Positions 33,608 to 42,215 of a stretch of DNA of 64,000 nucleotides are shown here, piece after piece. A model generated the notes under the pieces. It worked only from the letters and a program-made list of their open reading frames with translations. It ran no database searches and had not been told where the DNA came from. Made by a program: the position numbers and the translations under genes. Within the stretch, counting starts at the first letter, position 1. Every line of letters begins with the position of its first letter. The stretch is from the NCBI RefSeq assembly GCF_003254505.1, contig NZ_QFYP01000001.1:2774001-2838000 (forward strand), written 5' to 3'. This stretch comes from Phenylobacterium hankyongense (GTDB taxonomy: Bacteria > Pseudomonadota > Alphaproteobacteria > Caulobacterales > Caulobacteraceae).

Positions 33608-33931
33608 ATGAGGCGACGCATCGAGATCCTCGGGGACTCCGGCCAGAGCTACACCTTCACCCGCCTGGAGGAGGAGGACCTGCAGCGGCGGATCGGTGTG
33701 AACTACCTGATCGCCGTCCCTCTCGAGGCGGGTGGCTGGCGGGTGCTGCACGTCGGCGGCACCAACGACCTGTCGGACCAGGCCTGGCAGCCGCTGCTGG
33801 ACGAGGCGAGGGCGCAGGATCCGGCCGCCGAGTGCCTGATCCGGCTCAACGTCAGCCGGATCAAACGCGAAGCCGAAGCCATAGACATCGCCGAACGTCA
33901 CCTGGGGCGCGCCGAGCCGCCTTCCGGCTGA
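33608..33931 (+). CDS. Conserved small hypothetical protein
   Basis: The 107-residue product has a strong ribosome-binding site (GAGGAGG, six bases before ATG). It appears to be a mixed alpha/beta cytosolic protein: a beta-rich start (RRIEILGDSGQSYTFTRLEEEDLQ), a strand pair (WRVLHVGGTND) and a C-terminal helix (RLNVSRIKREAEAIDIAERHL). No catalytic motif is seen and no function can be assigned. Confidence 0.6.
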   Translation: MRRRIEILGDSGQSYTFTRLEEEDLQRRIGVNYLIAVPLEAGGWRVLHVGGTNDLSDQAWQPLLDEARAQDPAAECLIRLNVSRIKREAEAIDIAERHLGRAEPPSG

Positions 33932-34018
33932 CGGCGGGCAAAAAACGGCGCCGCTACGGCGAACCGGATCGAGGACGGACAGATTAAGGCGGGCTGCGAA
34001 CAACCGGAGAGGTGACGC

Positions 34019-34276
34019 ATGGGCCCGGATGTTCCCTGGACCGCCGGGGATGGCGTGGATCGCGGCGCGGCGCTGACGGCCGCCAATGAAAATCGCCCGC
34101 GCCGGGTCGCTGCCGGCCTCCCGGAGCCGCCGCCGGAGCTCGACCTCTCGGAGAAGACCGCGCTCGCGCTGTTGCGCTGCGGCCGAAGCTTCGCGGAGGC
34201 CGCCGAATCCAGCGCCGTTGGCCTGGATCGGCTCGTCAGCCTGTGGCGGAAACTGGGGCGGCCGGGCGGCGGCTGA
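34019..34276 (+). CDS. Small protein with helix-turn-helix-like C-terminus
   Basis: The 85-residue product is preceded by GGAGAGGTGACGC, a good ribosome-binding site. The N-terminal half is disordered (Pro/Arg-rich). Residues 42-80 (LDLSEKTALALLRCGRSF, AEAAESSAVGLDRLVSLWRKL) form three short helices in the spacing of a DNA-binding helix-turn-helix like those of small terminase or transposase N-termini. DNA binding is inference; it may be a small regulator. Confidence 0.5.
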   Translation: MGPDVPWTAGDGVDRGAALTAANENRPRRVAAGLPEPPPELDLSEKTALALLRCGRSFAEAAESSAVGLDRLVSLWRKLGRPGGG

Positions 34277-34346
34277 TCGGGCGAGACGGCCCCATGCGTC
34301 GGGGGCGGGCAGCCGGCGACGACCGGGATTCTTCAGAGTGGTGACC

Positions 34347-34362
34347 CGGGACAATTATCCCG
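34347..34362. promoter_or_regulatory. Inverted repeat CGGGA-N6-TCCCG before the 34429 gene
   Basis: CGGGACAATTATCCCG has 5-base arms around a 6-base spacer, about 67 bases before the start of the 34429 gene. A closely similar 16-mer, CGGGACAGATATCCCA, lies upstream of the third TonB receptor (62968-62983). It could be a shared operator; no regulator is identified. Confidence 0.3.
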
Positions 34363-34428
34363 CGGCGCCTCGGGCCTATGATGCCCACGGACCCCATCCC
34401 TGACTCACCCCCGTGAACGGAGGCCGCC

Positions 34429-34743
34429 ATGCCCATTATGGCCCTGTTTCGCTCATCGCGCGTCGATCGCGCGAAGTATGACGCCATCATCGAGCAGCTC
34501 GATCTCGAAAGGAGCCCGCCCCCCGGGGCCATGACGCACACCTGCGGCTTCGACGAGAACGGGATCTGCGTCGCGGACGTGTGGAACACGCGCGAGGATT
34601 TCGAGGCGTTCATGACCGACCGCCTTGCTCCGGTTTTTGCGAAGCTCAACCTCGACATGGAACGCCCGGCGATCATCGATGTGTACGCCATGAGCGCCAC
34701 CGACGCGGTGGATCGTTACAAGCCGGCGCTCGCCGTCGCCTGA
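34429..34743 (+). CDS. Small dimeric alpha/beta-barrel-like protein (ABM superfamily type)
   Basis: The 104-residue protein starts MPIMALFRSSRVDRAKYDAI and continues THTCGFDENGICVADVWNTREDFEAFMTDRLAPVF. This beta-alpha-beta-beta order, with a 'vadvWnTREDFeaFm' strand-helix, is typical of ferredoxin-like ABM/EthD dimeric barrel proteins. Members are oxygenases without cofactors, haem degraders or small binding proteins. No catalytic residue can be singled out. The ATG has a good site (CGGAGG). Confidence 0.6.
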   Translation: MPIMALFRSSRVDRAKYDAIIEQLDLERSPPPGAMTHTCGFDENGICVADVWNTREDFEAFMTDRLAPVFAKLNLDMERPAIIDVYAMSATDAVDRYKPALAVA

Positions 34744-34861
34744 ACCGCGCGGACCGAGAGCTCCCGACGCGTGCGCACCGGGTTCGTGGGATCGAAGTGC
34801 GGCCGTGGTCATTTAGCTGCAGCCGCACCTGGCGTCGGCGTTGCGTGGAATTGGATTGACC

Positions 34862-35659
34862 ATGAGGTCCGACAACGGGCGGCAGCCCCCCGGTCCTGAC
34901 GATATGGACCCGCCGCCGGCATCGGTGGCGTCCCGACGACGGCGCGAGCTGTCGCGGTCGGTGTCGGCCGAGCTTGAGCAGATCTTCAGCGAGGTTGTTG
35001 CGGCGCCGGCCGATCCGCCGCCGCGGGCCCGCGGCGGGAGCCGCGTCCGCACGATCCTGGCGGCGTCGCACGGCCGCCGCGCGGGCAGGGTGGCGACCCT
35101 GGGCGGGCTCTGCGCCGCGGCGCTGGTGGGGGTCTCGTTCGGATCGGTTGTGGTCAAGTCGCCGGCCTTCCAGCCGGCCCACGCTGCGGTCGCGGCTACG
35201 GCCACGCCAGCGCGGCAGCCGATCTCCACGGCCAACGCCGATGCGCCCGAGGCGGCGGCCGTCGGCCGGTCCCTCCCATGGCCGACGCCGGCCTTCGAAG
35301 CCGGTCCTCCCGTTCAGCGGGCGGCCGTGCGCCCTGCAGGCTCGCAGCTGGCGCCCCGAAAGGCCGTCGCGCGGTCGCCAGCCTGGAAGTGCCGGCGCCT
35401 GAAGGGCGGGGCCCTGGCGCGCTGCGCCTATCCCACGGTCATCGCCGCCGACCGCCGGCTGCGGACCGCCTACGCCAGCGCCAGCCGCGCGGGGGTCTCC
35501 CGGTCGGTCCTGGTCTCGTACCGCAGCGCCTGGGCCGACTTGCGGCCGCGCGCCTCGCGGGACCCCGGCCACGTGATCGATCGTTATGACACTCTGACGA
35601 GGGACCTGACGCGCATGACCCGGCGCCAACGGGCCGGGCGCGCTTCGGAGCGATCATGA
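34862..35659 (+). CDS. Hypothetical single-pass membrane protein
   Basis: The 265-residue product has a basic N-terminal cytosolic part (about 1-70), one transmembrane helix (about 75-93, VATLGGLCAAALVGVSFGSVVV), an Ala/Pro-rich linker, and a C-terminal basic helical domain (about 165-265) with WKCRRLKGGALARCAYPTVIAADRRL, whose two Cys could pair in the periplasm. I recognise no family. Its stop overlaps the phosphatase start (ATGA), so the two genes are coupled. ATG 34862 is preferred over an upstream TTG. Confidence 0.55.
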   Translation: MRSDNGRQPPGPDDMDPPPASVASRRRRELSRSVSAELEQIFSEVVAAPADPPPRARGGSRVRTILAASHGRRAGRVATLGGLCAAALVGVSFGSVVVKSPAFQPAHAAVAATATPARQPISTANADAPEAAAVGRSLPWPTPAFEAGPPVQRAAVRPAGSQLAPRKAVARSPAWKCRRLKGGALARCAYPTVIAADRRLRTAYASASRAGVSRSVLVSYRSAWADLRPRASRDPGHVIDRYDTLTRDLTRMTRRQRAGRASERS

Positions 35660-36486
35660 TGGCAAAGCCAGAACGAGCCCCGCGCCGATCCCCCGGCGGC
35701 GGCGGCACAGCCGGCGAGCTGGTCTACGCGATCGGCGACATCCACGGCTCATACGAGCTGCTCAAGGAGCTTCTGGCGGCGGTCGCCCGCGATTACGCCG
35801 GACGGGCCAAGGGGCGGCGGCCGATCCTGATCTTCCTCGGCGACTACATCGACCGCGGGCCGCAATCGACCAGCGTGCTGGAGACCATGCTGTGGCTGCA
35901 GCGCCGGGAGGATATCGAGACCCACCTGCTGAAGGGCAACCACGAGCAGGGCCTGCTGGCGTTTGTGGACTCGCCGGAGGAGGGCTCCGGCTGGCTGCGG
36001 TTCGGCGGGGTCGAGACCCTGGCCTCCTACGGGGTCGCGCCGCCGGACCCGGTGAAGGGACCGCAAGCCTATGTGCGGGCCCGCGACGAGTTGCTGGAAG
36101 CCATGCCGGCCTCGCACCTGCGGCTCCTGCAACGGCTGGAACTGATGGCGATCATCGGCGACTACGCCTTCGTCCACGCCGGGATCAGGCCGGGCACGGC
36201 GCTCAAGGCCCAGACCGAGCGGGACCTGCTGTGGATCCGGGAGGGCTTCCTGGACGCCCCTCAGGCCTTCGAGAAGATCATCGTCCACGGCCACACCTGG
36301 ATCGGCGAGGATCCCCAGATGCTGGAGAACCGGATCGGCGTGGACACCGGCGCCTATGAGACCGGCGTGCTGACCGCCCTGCGCCTGGACGACGGCCAGC
36401 GCGGCATCCTGCAGGCCGGTCGTGGCGCGCAATGGCGCCGTGCGCCGCCCGGCGTGGGGGGCGAACTGGTGATCACCCGCGCCTAG
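35656..36486 (+). CDS. Metallophosphoesterase, PPP serine/threonine-phosphatase type
   Basis: The 276-residue enzyme carries the complete binuclear metal signature: GDIHG (27-31), GDYIDRG (62-68), GNHE (94-97), His174 in FVHAGIRPG, and His211/His213 in IVHGHTW. This is the bacterial PPP arrangement (PrpA/ApaH-like) that removes phosphate from Ser/Thr/His-phosphoproteins or hydrolyses dinucleoside polyphosphates. It is translationally coupled to the preceding membrane protein, which could be its regulator or target (inference). Its TAG stop shares bases with the stop of the convergent small gene. Confidence 0.88.
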   Translation: MMAKPERAPRRSPGGGGTAGELVYAIGDIHGSYELLKELLAAVARDYAGRAKGRRPILIFLGDYIDRGPQSTSVLETMLWLQRREDIETHLLKGNHEQGLLAFVDSPEEGSGWLRFGGVETLASYGVAPPDPVKGPQAYVRARDELLEAMPASHLRLLQRLELMAIIGDYAFVHAGIRPGTALKAQTERDLLWIREGFLDAPQAFEKIIVHGHTWIGEDPQMLENRIGVDTGAYETGVLTALRLDDGQRGILQAGRGAQWRRAPPGVGGELVITRA

Positions 36487-36695
36487 TCGTTCTTGAAGTA
36501 GCCGCTCCAGTCCGGATCGCCCCGCATGCGGCGGAACAGCCGCACCATCCGCGGCCGCGTCAGCAGCCAGACGTCGTAGGCTGCGGTGAGGGCCAGCGTC
36601 GCCAGGAAACTGTGGAACGCCGCGTAGGAGACCACCACCAGCGCCACCGTCGTGGAGACGCAAAACAGGATCGCGCGGACGTCTCGTCCCCTCAT
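36483..36695 (-). CDS. Small membrane protein, unknown function
   Basis: The 70-residue product has two closely spaced hydrophobic helices (about 8-25 and 28-44) and a basic C-terminal tail (RPRMVRLFRRMRGDPDWSGYFKND). No family is recognised. ATG 36695 is preferred; an ATG at 36728 would add eleven residues. Its stop and that of the phosphatase gene lie in the same CTAG palindrome, so the two genes overlap by four bases tail to tail. Confidence 0.5.
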   Translation of the reverse strand: MRGRDVRAILFCVSTTVALVVVSYAAFHSFLATLALTAAYDVWLLTRPRMVRLFRRMRGDPDWSGYFKND

Positions 36696-36854
36696 GGCGT
36701 CACTCTCGAAAGCTTCTAGCCCAACCACAACGAGCGGAACCTTGAGTGGCTCCGTCGCCCGACCGCGGTCACCTGCCTTCGACGCCGGGAGACGGCGGCA
36801 TCCTCAGGCCCTGATCGTTCCCGAGGCCGGCGGCTGGACGCTGCCCGGCTTTGA

Positions 36855-38405
36855 TCAGGACTTGGCGGTCTGCTCCTGGGCGACCTGGCCCTGCGGCGAC
36901 CGCGGAACCCGCCCGCTCATCTCCTCGCCGGCCGTCTTCGAGAACTTGAGGTTCCAGATGGTCGCCGACGCCGAAATGGCCGTCACCACCAGGAAGGCCA
37001 CGGTGAAGTCGCCGGGCTGCGGCGTTATCCGCCCGGACGGCGCCATGGCCAGGTGCAGGGCGGCCGCGCCGACGCAGATGCCGAGCGACAGCATCAGCTG
37101 CTGGAAGGTGGCGTAGAAGCTGGTCGCCGCGCTCATCCGGCCGGGGTCGATCTCGTCGTAGGCGATGGTGTTGTAGGCGGTGAACTGGAACGACATGAAG
37201 AAGCCGCTCGCCATCAGCACGCCGAAGATCACGGGCAGGGGCCAGTCCGGCCGCAGGATCCCGCAGACCGCATAGCCGGCCGCCCCGAGCAGGCCGTTGA
37301 CCACCAGGCTTCTGCGAAATCCGAACCGCCGCAGCAGCCCGGGCGCCAGCCACTTCATGCCGAGAGATCCCATGGCCCCGGCGATGGTGATCGCGCCGCT
37401 GCTCGAGGCCTTCATCCCGAACCCCACCTGCAGCATCAGCGGCAGCAGGAACGGCTGCGCCCCCTGGGTGATGCGGGTGAGGGAGCCGGCGATCACCGAC
37501 AGCCGGAAGGTGGGGATCTGCATCAGCGACAGGTCGAGGATCGGATCCTGGCGCCGGCCCGCATGGCGCACGTAGAGCGCGCCGGTTACCAGGCCCACGG
37601 CGATCAGCGCTGCGGCGCCGCGAAGCTCGCCCGAGCGGCTCGTCATCTCGAAGCCGAACAGCAGGCAGCCGAGGGAGACCCCGGAGAGGATGAAGCCGAG
37701 GAAATCGGCCCGCACCGGCCGTTCGCCCCGCACCTCGGCGATGAACTTGGTGACCAGCACCACGCCCAGCAGGCCCACCGGCAGGTTCAGGTAGAAGATC
37801 CACCGCCAGTCCAGGTAGGTGATGATGAAGCCGCCCAGCGGCGGGCCGATGATCGGCCCCACGAGCGCGGGCATGATCAGCCACGAGGTGGCCGCGACCA
37901 TGTCCTCCTTGCGGACGCTGCGCAGCAGCACCAACCGGCCGATCGGGATCATCATCGCCCCGCCGGCGCCCTGCAGGAACCGCGCGAGTATCAGGAACGG
38001 CAGGTCGCGCGCCTGGGCGCAGAGCAGCGAGCCGGCGAGGAACACCAGGATCGCCAGCCGGAACACCGTCTTGGCGCCGAAGCGATCGGCGAAGCGCCCG
38101 CTGGCGGGGATGAAGATCGCCAGGGCCAGCAGATAGGCCGTCAGCGCCGAACTGAGGTGGGTGACCGGCACGTGGAAGTCGCGGGCCATGGCCGGCAGGG
38201 CGGTGGCCAGGACCGTGGCGTCCATCCCCTCCATGAACAGGGCGCAGGCGATGATCAGGGCGACGGTGCGGTAGTTGTGCGGCTGGCCGCCCCCGGCGGC
38301 GGGCGTCACGTCGGCCACGCGGCGCAGGCCCTCGGAGGCCGGGATCACCCCGTCGCGGAGCTCGGCGTTGATCGAGGCCAGGCTACGGCGTCGCAGCCTC
38401 AGCAT
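36855..38405 (-). CDS. DHA2-family MFS multidrug efflux protein (EmrB-like)
   Basis: The 516-residue protein has about fourteen transmembrane helices with DHA2 hallmarks: ACALFMEGMDATVLATALPAMARDF in helix 1, AIFIPASGRFADRFGAKTVF (motif A), RFLQGAGGAMMIPIGRLVLLR (motif B) and PALVGPIIGPPLGGFI (motif C, antiporter signature). It would export drugs or metabolites in exchange for protons. No EmrA-type membrane fusion gene is adjacent. It lies 211 bases after a GT1 glycosyltransferase gene on the same strand, which suggests modification followed by export. ATG 38405 is preferred over 38495 because homology begins shortly after it. Confidence 0.88.
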   Translation of the reverse strand: MLRLRRRSLASINAELRDGVIPASEGLRRVADVTPAAGGGQPHNYRTVALIIACALFMEGMDATVLATALPAMARDFHVPVTHLSSALTAYLLALAIFIPASGRFADRFGAKTVFRLAILVFLAGSLLCAQARDLPFLILARFLQGAGGAMMIPIGRLVLLRSVRKEDMVAATSWLIMPALVGPIIGPPLGGFIITYLDWRWIFYLNLPVGLLGVVLVTKFIAEVRGERPVRADFLGFILSGVSLGCLLFGFEMTSRSGELRGAAALIAVGLVTGALYVRHAGRRQDPILDLSLMQIPTFRLSVIAGSLTRITQGAQPFLLPLMLQVGFGMKASSSGAITIAGAMGSLGMKWLAPGLLRRFGFRRSLVVNGLLGAAGYAVCGILRPDWPLPVIFGVLMASGFFMSFQFTAYNTIAYDEIDPGRMSAATSFYATFQQLMLSLGICVGAAALHLAMAPSGRITPQPGDFTVAFLVVTAISASATIWNLKFSKTAGEEMSGRVPRSPQGQVAQEQTAKS

Positions 38406-38616
38406 GGGACGACGACGTCCGGATGGAGGGGCCGCCCGGGCGGATGGCACGACATCTCCGTTTGGAACCTCCGCGCGACAAGAGCGGCCACCCATAGGCC
38501 GCCTTGCGCCGCCCCCTCAAGCGCCTGCGGACGCTCCCGGCGGAAATGCCGCTCCGTCGCCCCTTTGCGGGGAAGCGGACCTGGCCTCCCGCGAAGGAAG
38601 ATCGGCCGTCGACCGT

Positions 38617-39927
38617 TCAGGCGGGACAGAGCTGTGGCGCCTCGCTGGTCGCGGCGCCGACCAGGGCCTCCAGCTCCTCGACGACGGGGGAGTTTGCGGC
38701 CTCGTGCGCCACGGCCGCGCCCAGGCGCTCAGCCCCGGCGACGAAGGCGGGCTCGGCCAGCAGGCGCTGGAGCGCGCCGCGGATCTCCGCCTCACCGGCG
38801 TCCGGCAGGAGCGACAGCCCAGCGGCGCGCTCGGTCACCCGGATGGCGTTGTCGTTCTGGTCGCGTCCGTGTGGGATCACGAGCAGCGGCCGGCGGTGGA
38901 TCAGCGCCCGCATCACCGTGCCATGACCGCCGTGGGTGACGACCAGGGCCGCTTCGCGCATCACCGCATCGTGCGAGGCGCTGGCCAGCAGGCGGGTGTT
39001 GTCGGCCGGGCGGAGCTCGTCCGGCGCGATGCTTCCGCCGAGTGTCACCACCAGCCGCACCGGCAGCGCGGCCGCCGCATCGATGATCCGTTGCAGGACC
39101 GCGGCGTGGTTCTGGAAGGTCGTGCTGAACCCCGCCAGCACCAGCGGCCGGCGATCGTCCGCGGGGAAGGGCGACGTCCAGGGCTCCGCCCAGCCGGGGT
39201 TGTCCAGCTGCGGCCCGACGTAGCGGATGCGCTCGGGGAGCTGGTCCGGCGCGAAGTCGAAGGCGCGGGCCGTGGCGAGCAGCGTCCGTTCCGCCGCCTC
39301 CAGCTGGTCGAGCGTGTGCGGCAGCGGCGCCAGCCCGAGGCCGGCGCGCGCGGCGTTCAGCGCCGGCAAGCCGTGATCGAACAGGTTGACGGTGAATTGG
39401 GCGATCTCTCCGTGCAGCGCCCGGTCTTCCTCGGTCTTGGCCGGCGCCAGGCCGGGCCCGAAGGGCGGGACGCCTGGAATGGGGACGAGGCTCAGGTTGG
39501 CGGCCAGGCAGGCGAACCTCTGCCCCACCGCTTCGCAACCGGCCGCCACCCCGAACAGCATCTCGCTGGTCACCACCAGGTCCACGGGATCACGTCGAAG
39601 CGCCTCGATGACGTCCTCGGCGTAGCGCAAGGCCGGACCGGTCCATAGGGCGTCGAGAGTCTGGCGCAACCCGTCGGGTCCCGGGTGTCGCCAGTCCTGC
39701 AGCAACTCGCTGGCGCGGGTGCGGTCCGCGCGACTGGGGGCCCTGGTCCACGGCGTGAAGGCGGCGCCGGTCGCCAAGGCTTCCGGGCCATTGCACGCGT
39801 CGCTCATCACCCGCACGGCATGGCCGCGCTCGACCAGCTTGCGCGCCACCGTCAGCGCCGGCGGAACCGAGCCGCCGCCTTCCCAGGTGGCGATCAGGAA
39901 CGACTGGGGTTGGAGCAGGGGCGCCAT
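38617..39927 (-). CDS. GT1 (UGT/MGT-like) glycosyltransferase
   Basis: The 436-residue GT-B enzyme begins with FLIATWEGGGSVPPALTVARKLVERGH, as macrolide and flavonoid glycosyltransferases do. It carries the C-terminal donor-binding signature VVTHGGHGTVMRALIHRRPLLVIPHGRDQNDNA. Such enzymes glycosylate small hydrophobic acceptors, often inactivating antibiotics or toxins. The start ATG overlaps the TetR stop by one base (TGATG), so the two genes are translationally coupled. The TetR protein may sense the acceptor molecule (inference). Confidence 0.88.
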   Translation of the reverse strand: MAPLLQPQSFLIATWEGGGSVPPALTVARKLVERGHAVRVMSDACNGPEALATGAAFTPWTRAPSRADRTRASELLQDWRHPGPDGLRQTLDALWTGPALRYAEDVIEALRRDPVDLVVTSEMLFGVAAGCEAVGQRFACLAANLSLVPIPGVPPFGPGLAPAKTEEDRALHGEIAQFTVNLFDHGLPALNAARAGLGLAPLPHTLDQLEAAERTLLATARAFDFAPDQLPERIRYVGPQLDNPGWAEPWTSPFPADDRRPLVLAGFSTTFQNHAAVLQRIIDAAAALPVRLVVTLGGSIAPDELRPADNTRLLASASHDAVMREAALVVTHGGHGTVMRALIHRRPLLVIPHGRDQNDNAIRVTERAAGLSLLPDAGEAEIRGALQRLLAEPAFVAGAERLGAAVAHEAANSPVVEELEALVGAATSEAPQLCPA

Positions 39928-40541
39928 CACGAGGTTTCCTTTCCAGGGGCGGCGGCCAGGGCGGCGGCCACCAGGGTTTCGACCAGCCGGCGGTATTCCG
40001 GCAGCGGGCGCGCCATGTCCCGGCGCATAAGCTTCCACAGGTAGACATCGGTGGCGGCGACCAGGGCGTCGGTGCGCCGCCGCGCTTCGTCCGCCGACAG
40101 CTCCGCCAGCCACGGCGCGAAGACGGCGTCCAGCCAGGCGCGGTGGTAGCCGCGGCCGAGCTCGGTGAGCCGGCGGATCGCCGGGTGGCGGTCCTCCTGG
40201 GCAAGGCTTCGCATCACCAGGTCGCCGGAGGCCTCGTAGTCGTCGAGCAGCGCCTCGATGGCGCCCTCAATATCGCCGGGCGAAACGTCGCGCCGCCCCT
40301 GGACCTCGGTGCTCAGGCGCTCGCCCTGGGCTTCGAGCAGGCCGGTCTTGCCGCCGAAGCGGCGGATCACCGTCTGGACCGTCACGCCCGCCGCGGCGGC
40401 GACGTCCTCCAGGCGGATCTCGTCGAACCAACCGTCGCGAAGGCGGGCGGAGAAGGCGTCGAGGATGCGCTCGCCGGTCTCCTCCGCCGCGCGGGCGCGG
40501 GCGGACTGGCGATAGGGGCGACGTGGCAGAACGTTGTTCAT
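39927..40541 (-). CDS. TetR family transcriptional regulator
   Basis: The 204-residue protein has an N-terminal TetR DNA-binding domain (about 15-65: EETGERILDAFSARLRDGWF, IRLEDVAAAAGVTVQTVIRRFGGK) and a helical ligand domain. It heads an operon with a GT1 glycosyltransferase and probably controls it and the DHA2 exporter. ATG 40541 is preferred; the upstream 40580 start adds an atypical tail. Confidence 0.85.
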   Translation of the reverse strand: MNNVLPRRPYRQSARARAAEETGERILDAFSARLRDGWFDEIRLEDVAAAAGVTVQTVIRRFGGKTGLLEAQGERLSTEVQGRRDVSPGDIEGAIEALLDDYEASGDLVMRSLAQEDRHPAIRRLTELGRGYHRAWLDAVFAPWLAELSADEARRRTDALVAATDVYLWKLMRRDMARPLPEYRRLVETLVAAALAAAPGKETS

Positions 40542-40907
40542 GATAAGCGGATTAACGCCAAAATCGGAGGCGCGCAACATTCATCTTAGTCAAGGTGACG
40601 TGAAAGTCGGGCGCAAGGTCGGGATCGCGGTGCGCCGCGCAGGCCTGGGCCGGCCCTGTTGGTGCGACTGCCGCCGCCGCGTTCTGCCGTCATGCCAGGT
40701 GGGGCGCTTGCTGCAAGGTGAAGGTGTTCATCTGCGCTGCGCACTCAAGGTGAAGCTCTCGAATGCAAGATCCAAGATCAGGTCTGATCAGTGGGCTTGC
40801 GCCGGAAGTCATCTTGAGCAAACTGCCTGATTTAGTACGCCAAGGTCTTTTGGGGGAAAGCCTGAGATGAAGATTATCGTTATATCAGATTTGCTATGGA
40901 GATTAAC
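40542..40907. other. Intergenic region with gene remnant
   Basis: This region between the TetR gene and the AT-richer membrane protein gene holds the 40690-40745 remnant. The last 60 bases are AT-rich and probably carry the promoter of the 40908 gene. A 33-codon frame from ATG 40867 overlaps that gene's start and is not called. Confidence 0.45.
40690..40745 (-). pseudogene. Stray 3'-end copy of the 11-residue repeat protein gene
   Basis: Read on the minus strand, this stretch encodes CAAQMNTFTLQQAPHLA followed by a TGA stop. That nearly matches the last residues of the repeat protein at 42216-43889 (SAAQMNAFTLQQAPYLP). The DNA at 40696-40743 and 42222-42269 aligns with few mismatches, mostly at third positions. 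Homology stops upstream of this, so it is a tail fragment rather than a gene. It lies on the other side of the AT-richer gene. Confidence 0.65.
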
Positions 40908-42149
40908 ATGCGACAAATGTCGTCGTTATCGACCGCAGTTAGCTGGGTCGTGTTGTGTGTTACTGTAGCATGTGTCCTTCTGGTCGGAATTAAGAAACCT
41001 AGTCAAGATTGGGATATAATTGCATACGTCGCCTCCGCCTATCAGCTAGACGGACTTCGCGGGCAAGAGCTTTCGTCTAGAACCTACGCTGACGTACGAG
41101 CGGATGTTAGCGACGACAAATTCAAGACTCTGACGGAAGGTGACCACCCGGGGAACCTGGTTGAGAGCAATTACCGAAAGACAGTATATTCTGATCCAAA
41201 GGCTCTTACAGAGCAGATCCCATTCTATTCGATCAAGATCGTCTATATTGAACTGTTGAGGTTGGTCGGTCATGTTGTGGATAGTTATAGCAAGTCGACC
41301 TATATCGTGAGTTCGGTATTTTCCGCCCTTGGCATCGTGGTGCTTAGCAGGGTGTTGTACATCGCCAACGTTCACTTTCTCGCGCTTCCATTCATCGTAA
41401 TGGGCAGTGGCGTCTCCGAGTTGGCCAAAACGTCGTCGGCGGATTCGCTTGCAGTGTTCGCCGGCATGCTGTGCATATTGGCGCTTTTGAAGCGTAGTCG
41501 GATGGTATTCCTGTTGGCGGCTATATTGCCGGCCATGAGGACGGACTACATATTGATTTCAATGTTGGTCTTGGCGGTTGAATTTGTTCGGGAAAGGCGT
41601 GCGGCATCAATAATATCGGCCGCTGTGGCGCTGTTGGCGTATATTTCGATCAACAAATTTTCGGGAAACTATGGATGGCTGACGCTATTTAATCATTCCG
41701 TGGTCGCCGCTACGCCCTATCCAGCCGAACTGACGCCGTCGTCGAACTGGATGGACTATATACGGCCTTACGTTGCCGCAATTTACGATATGATTTCCAG
41801 CAGCAATTCCATCGCGTATGTGGTCGCCATATATTTCGTCTGCGCGCTTTTATTGAGGGACTGGAGAATTCCACCGATATCCCGTCTCGCAAGGTACGTG
41901 CTCATGGTGTGCAGGAAGGACATCCAGTCTACGGCCCTGCTGGTTGTTCCGATATTGTTCGTCGCTGGGCATCTGTTGATGTTTCCCGATTACGAGCCTC
42001 GGTTTTTTGTGCTCAGCGCGGCGCTCGCCCTGGTTTGGATCCTGTCCAAGGGGACGATCAAAGGCTTGGCGCCCTGGCAGAGGGCCAGGAGTCCGACCGA
42101 AGCCTCGGCCGCTGTCGGAGCCCTCGACCCGTCGCTTGGTCCTGCGTGA
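40908..42149 (+). CDS. AT-richer polytopic membrane protein, GT-C-like
   Basis: The 413-residue protein has around ten transmembrane helices. After the first helix comes DWDIIAYVASAY, which resembles the acidic first periplasmic loop of GT-C lipid-sugar-dependent glycosyltransferases; no other GT-C signature is firm. Codon use differs from every neighbour, with many ATA, TTA, GTT and TCG/TCT codons and low GC at third positions until the last 100 bases, which points to horizontal acquisition. ATG 40908 is chosen because GGAGA lies five bases before it; ATG 40896 contains that site. It is flanked by related 3'-end sequences of the repeat-protein gene. Confidence 0.65.
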   Translation: MRQMSSLSTAVSWVVLCVTVACVLLVGIKKPSQDWDIIAYVASAYQLDGLRGQELSSRTYADVRADVSDDKFKTLTEGDHPGNLVESNYRKTVYSDPKALTEQIPFYSIKIVYIELLRLVGHVVDSYSKSTYIVSSVFSALGIVVLSRVLYIANVHFLALPFIVMGSGVSELAKTSSADSLAVFAGMLCILALLKRSRMVFLLAAILPAMRTDYILISMLVLAVEFVRERRAASIISAAVALLAYISINKFSGNYGWLTLFNHSVVAATPYPAELTPSSNWMDYIRPYVAAIYDMISSSNSIAYVVAIYFVCALLLRDWRIPPISRLARYVLMVCRKDIQSTALLVVPILFVAGHLLMFPDYEPRFFVLSAALALVWILSKGTIKGLAPWQRARSPTEASAAVGALDPSLGPA

Positions 42150-42215
42150 TCCTGGACCGCAGGTCGGAGGCGAGGCGCTTAGCGACCGGCGCGCGCCGTC
42201 GCATGCCTTCGTGCG

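Noticed and set aside
33908..33942. Possible terminator hairpin after the 33608 gene
   Set aside because: The GC stem is followed by A residues rather than T on the plus strand, so it does not fit a rho-independent terminator for this gene.
37053..38939. 628-codon plus-strand frame across the DHA2 and GT1 genes
   Set aside because: It spans two genes with clear family signatures on the other strand and has shadow-frame composition.
40867..40968. 33-codon frame beginning MKIIVISDLLW, like a glycosyltransferase start
   Set aside because: It overlaps the better supported 40908 gene in another frame and stops quickly. It may be chance in AT-rich DNA.
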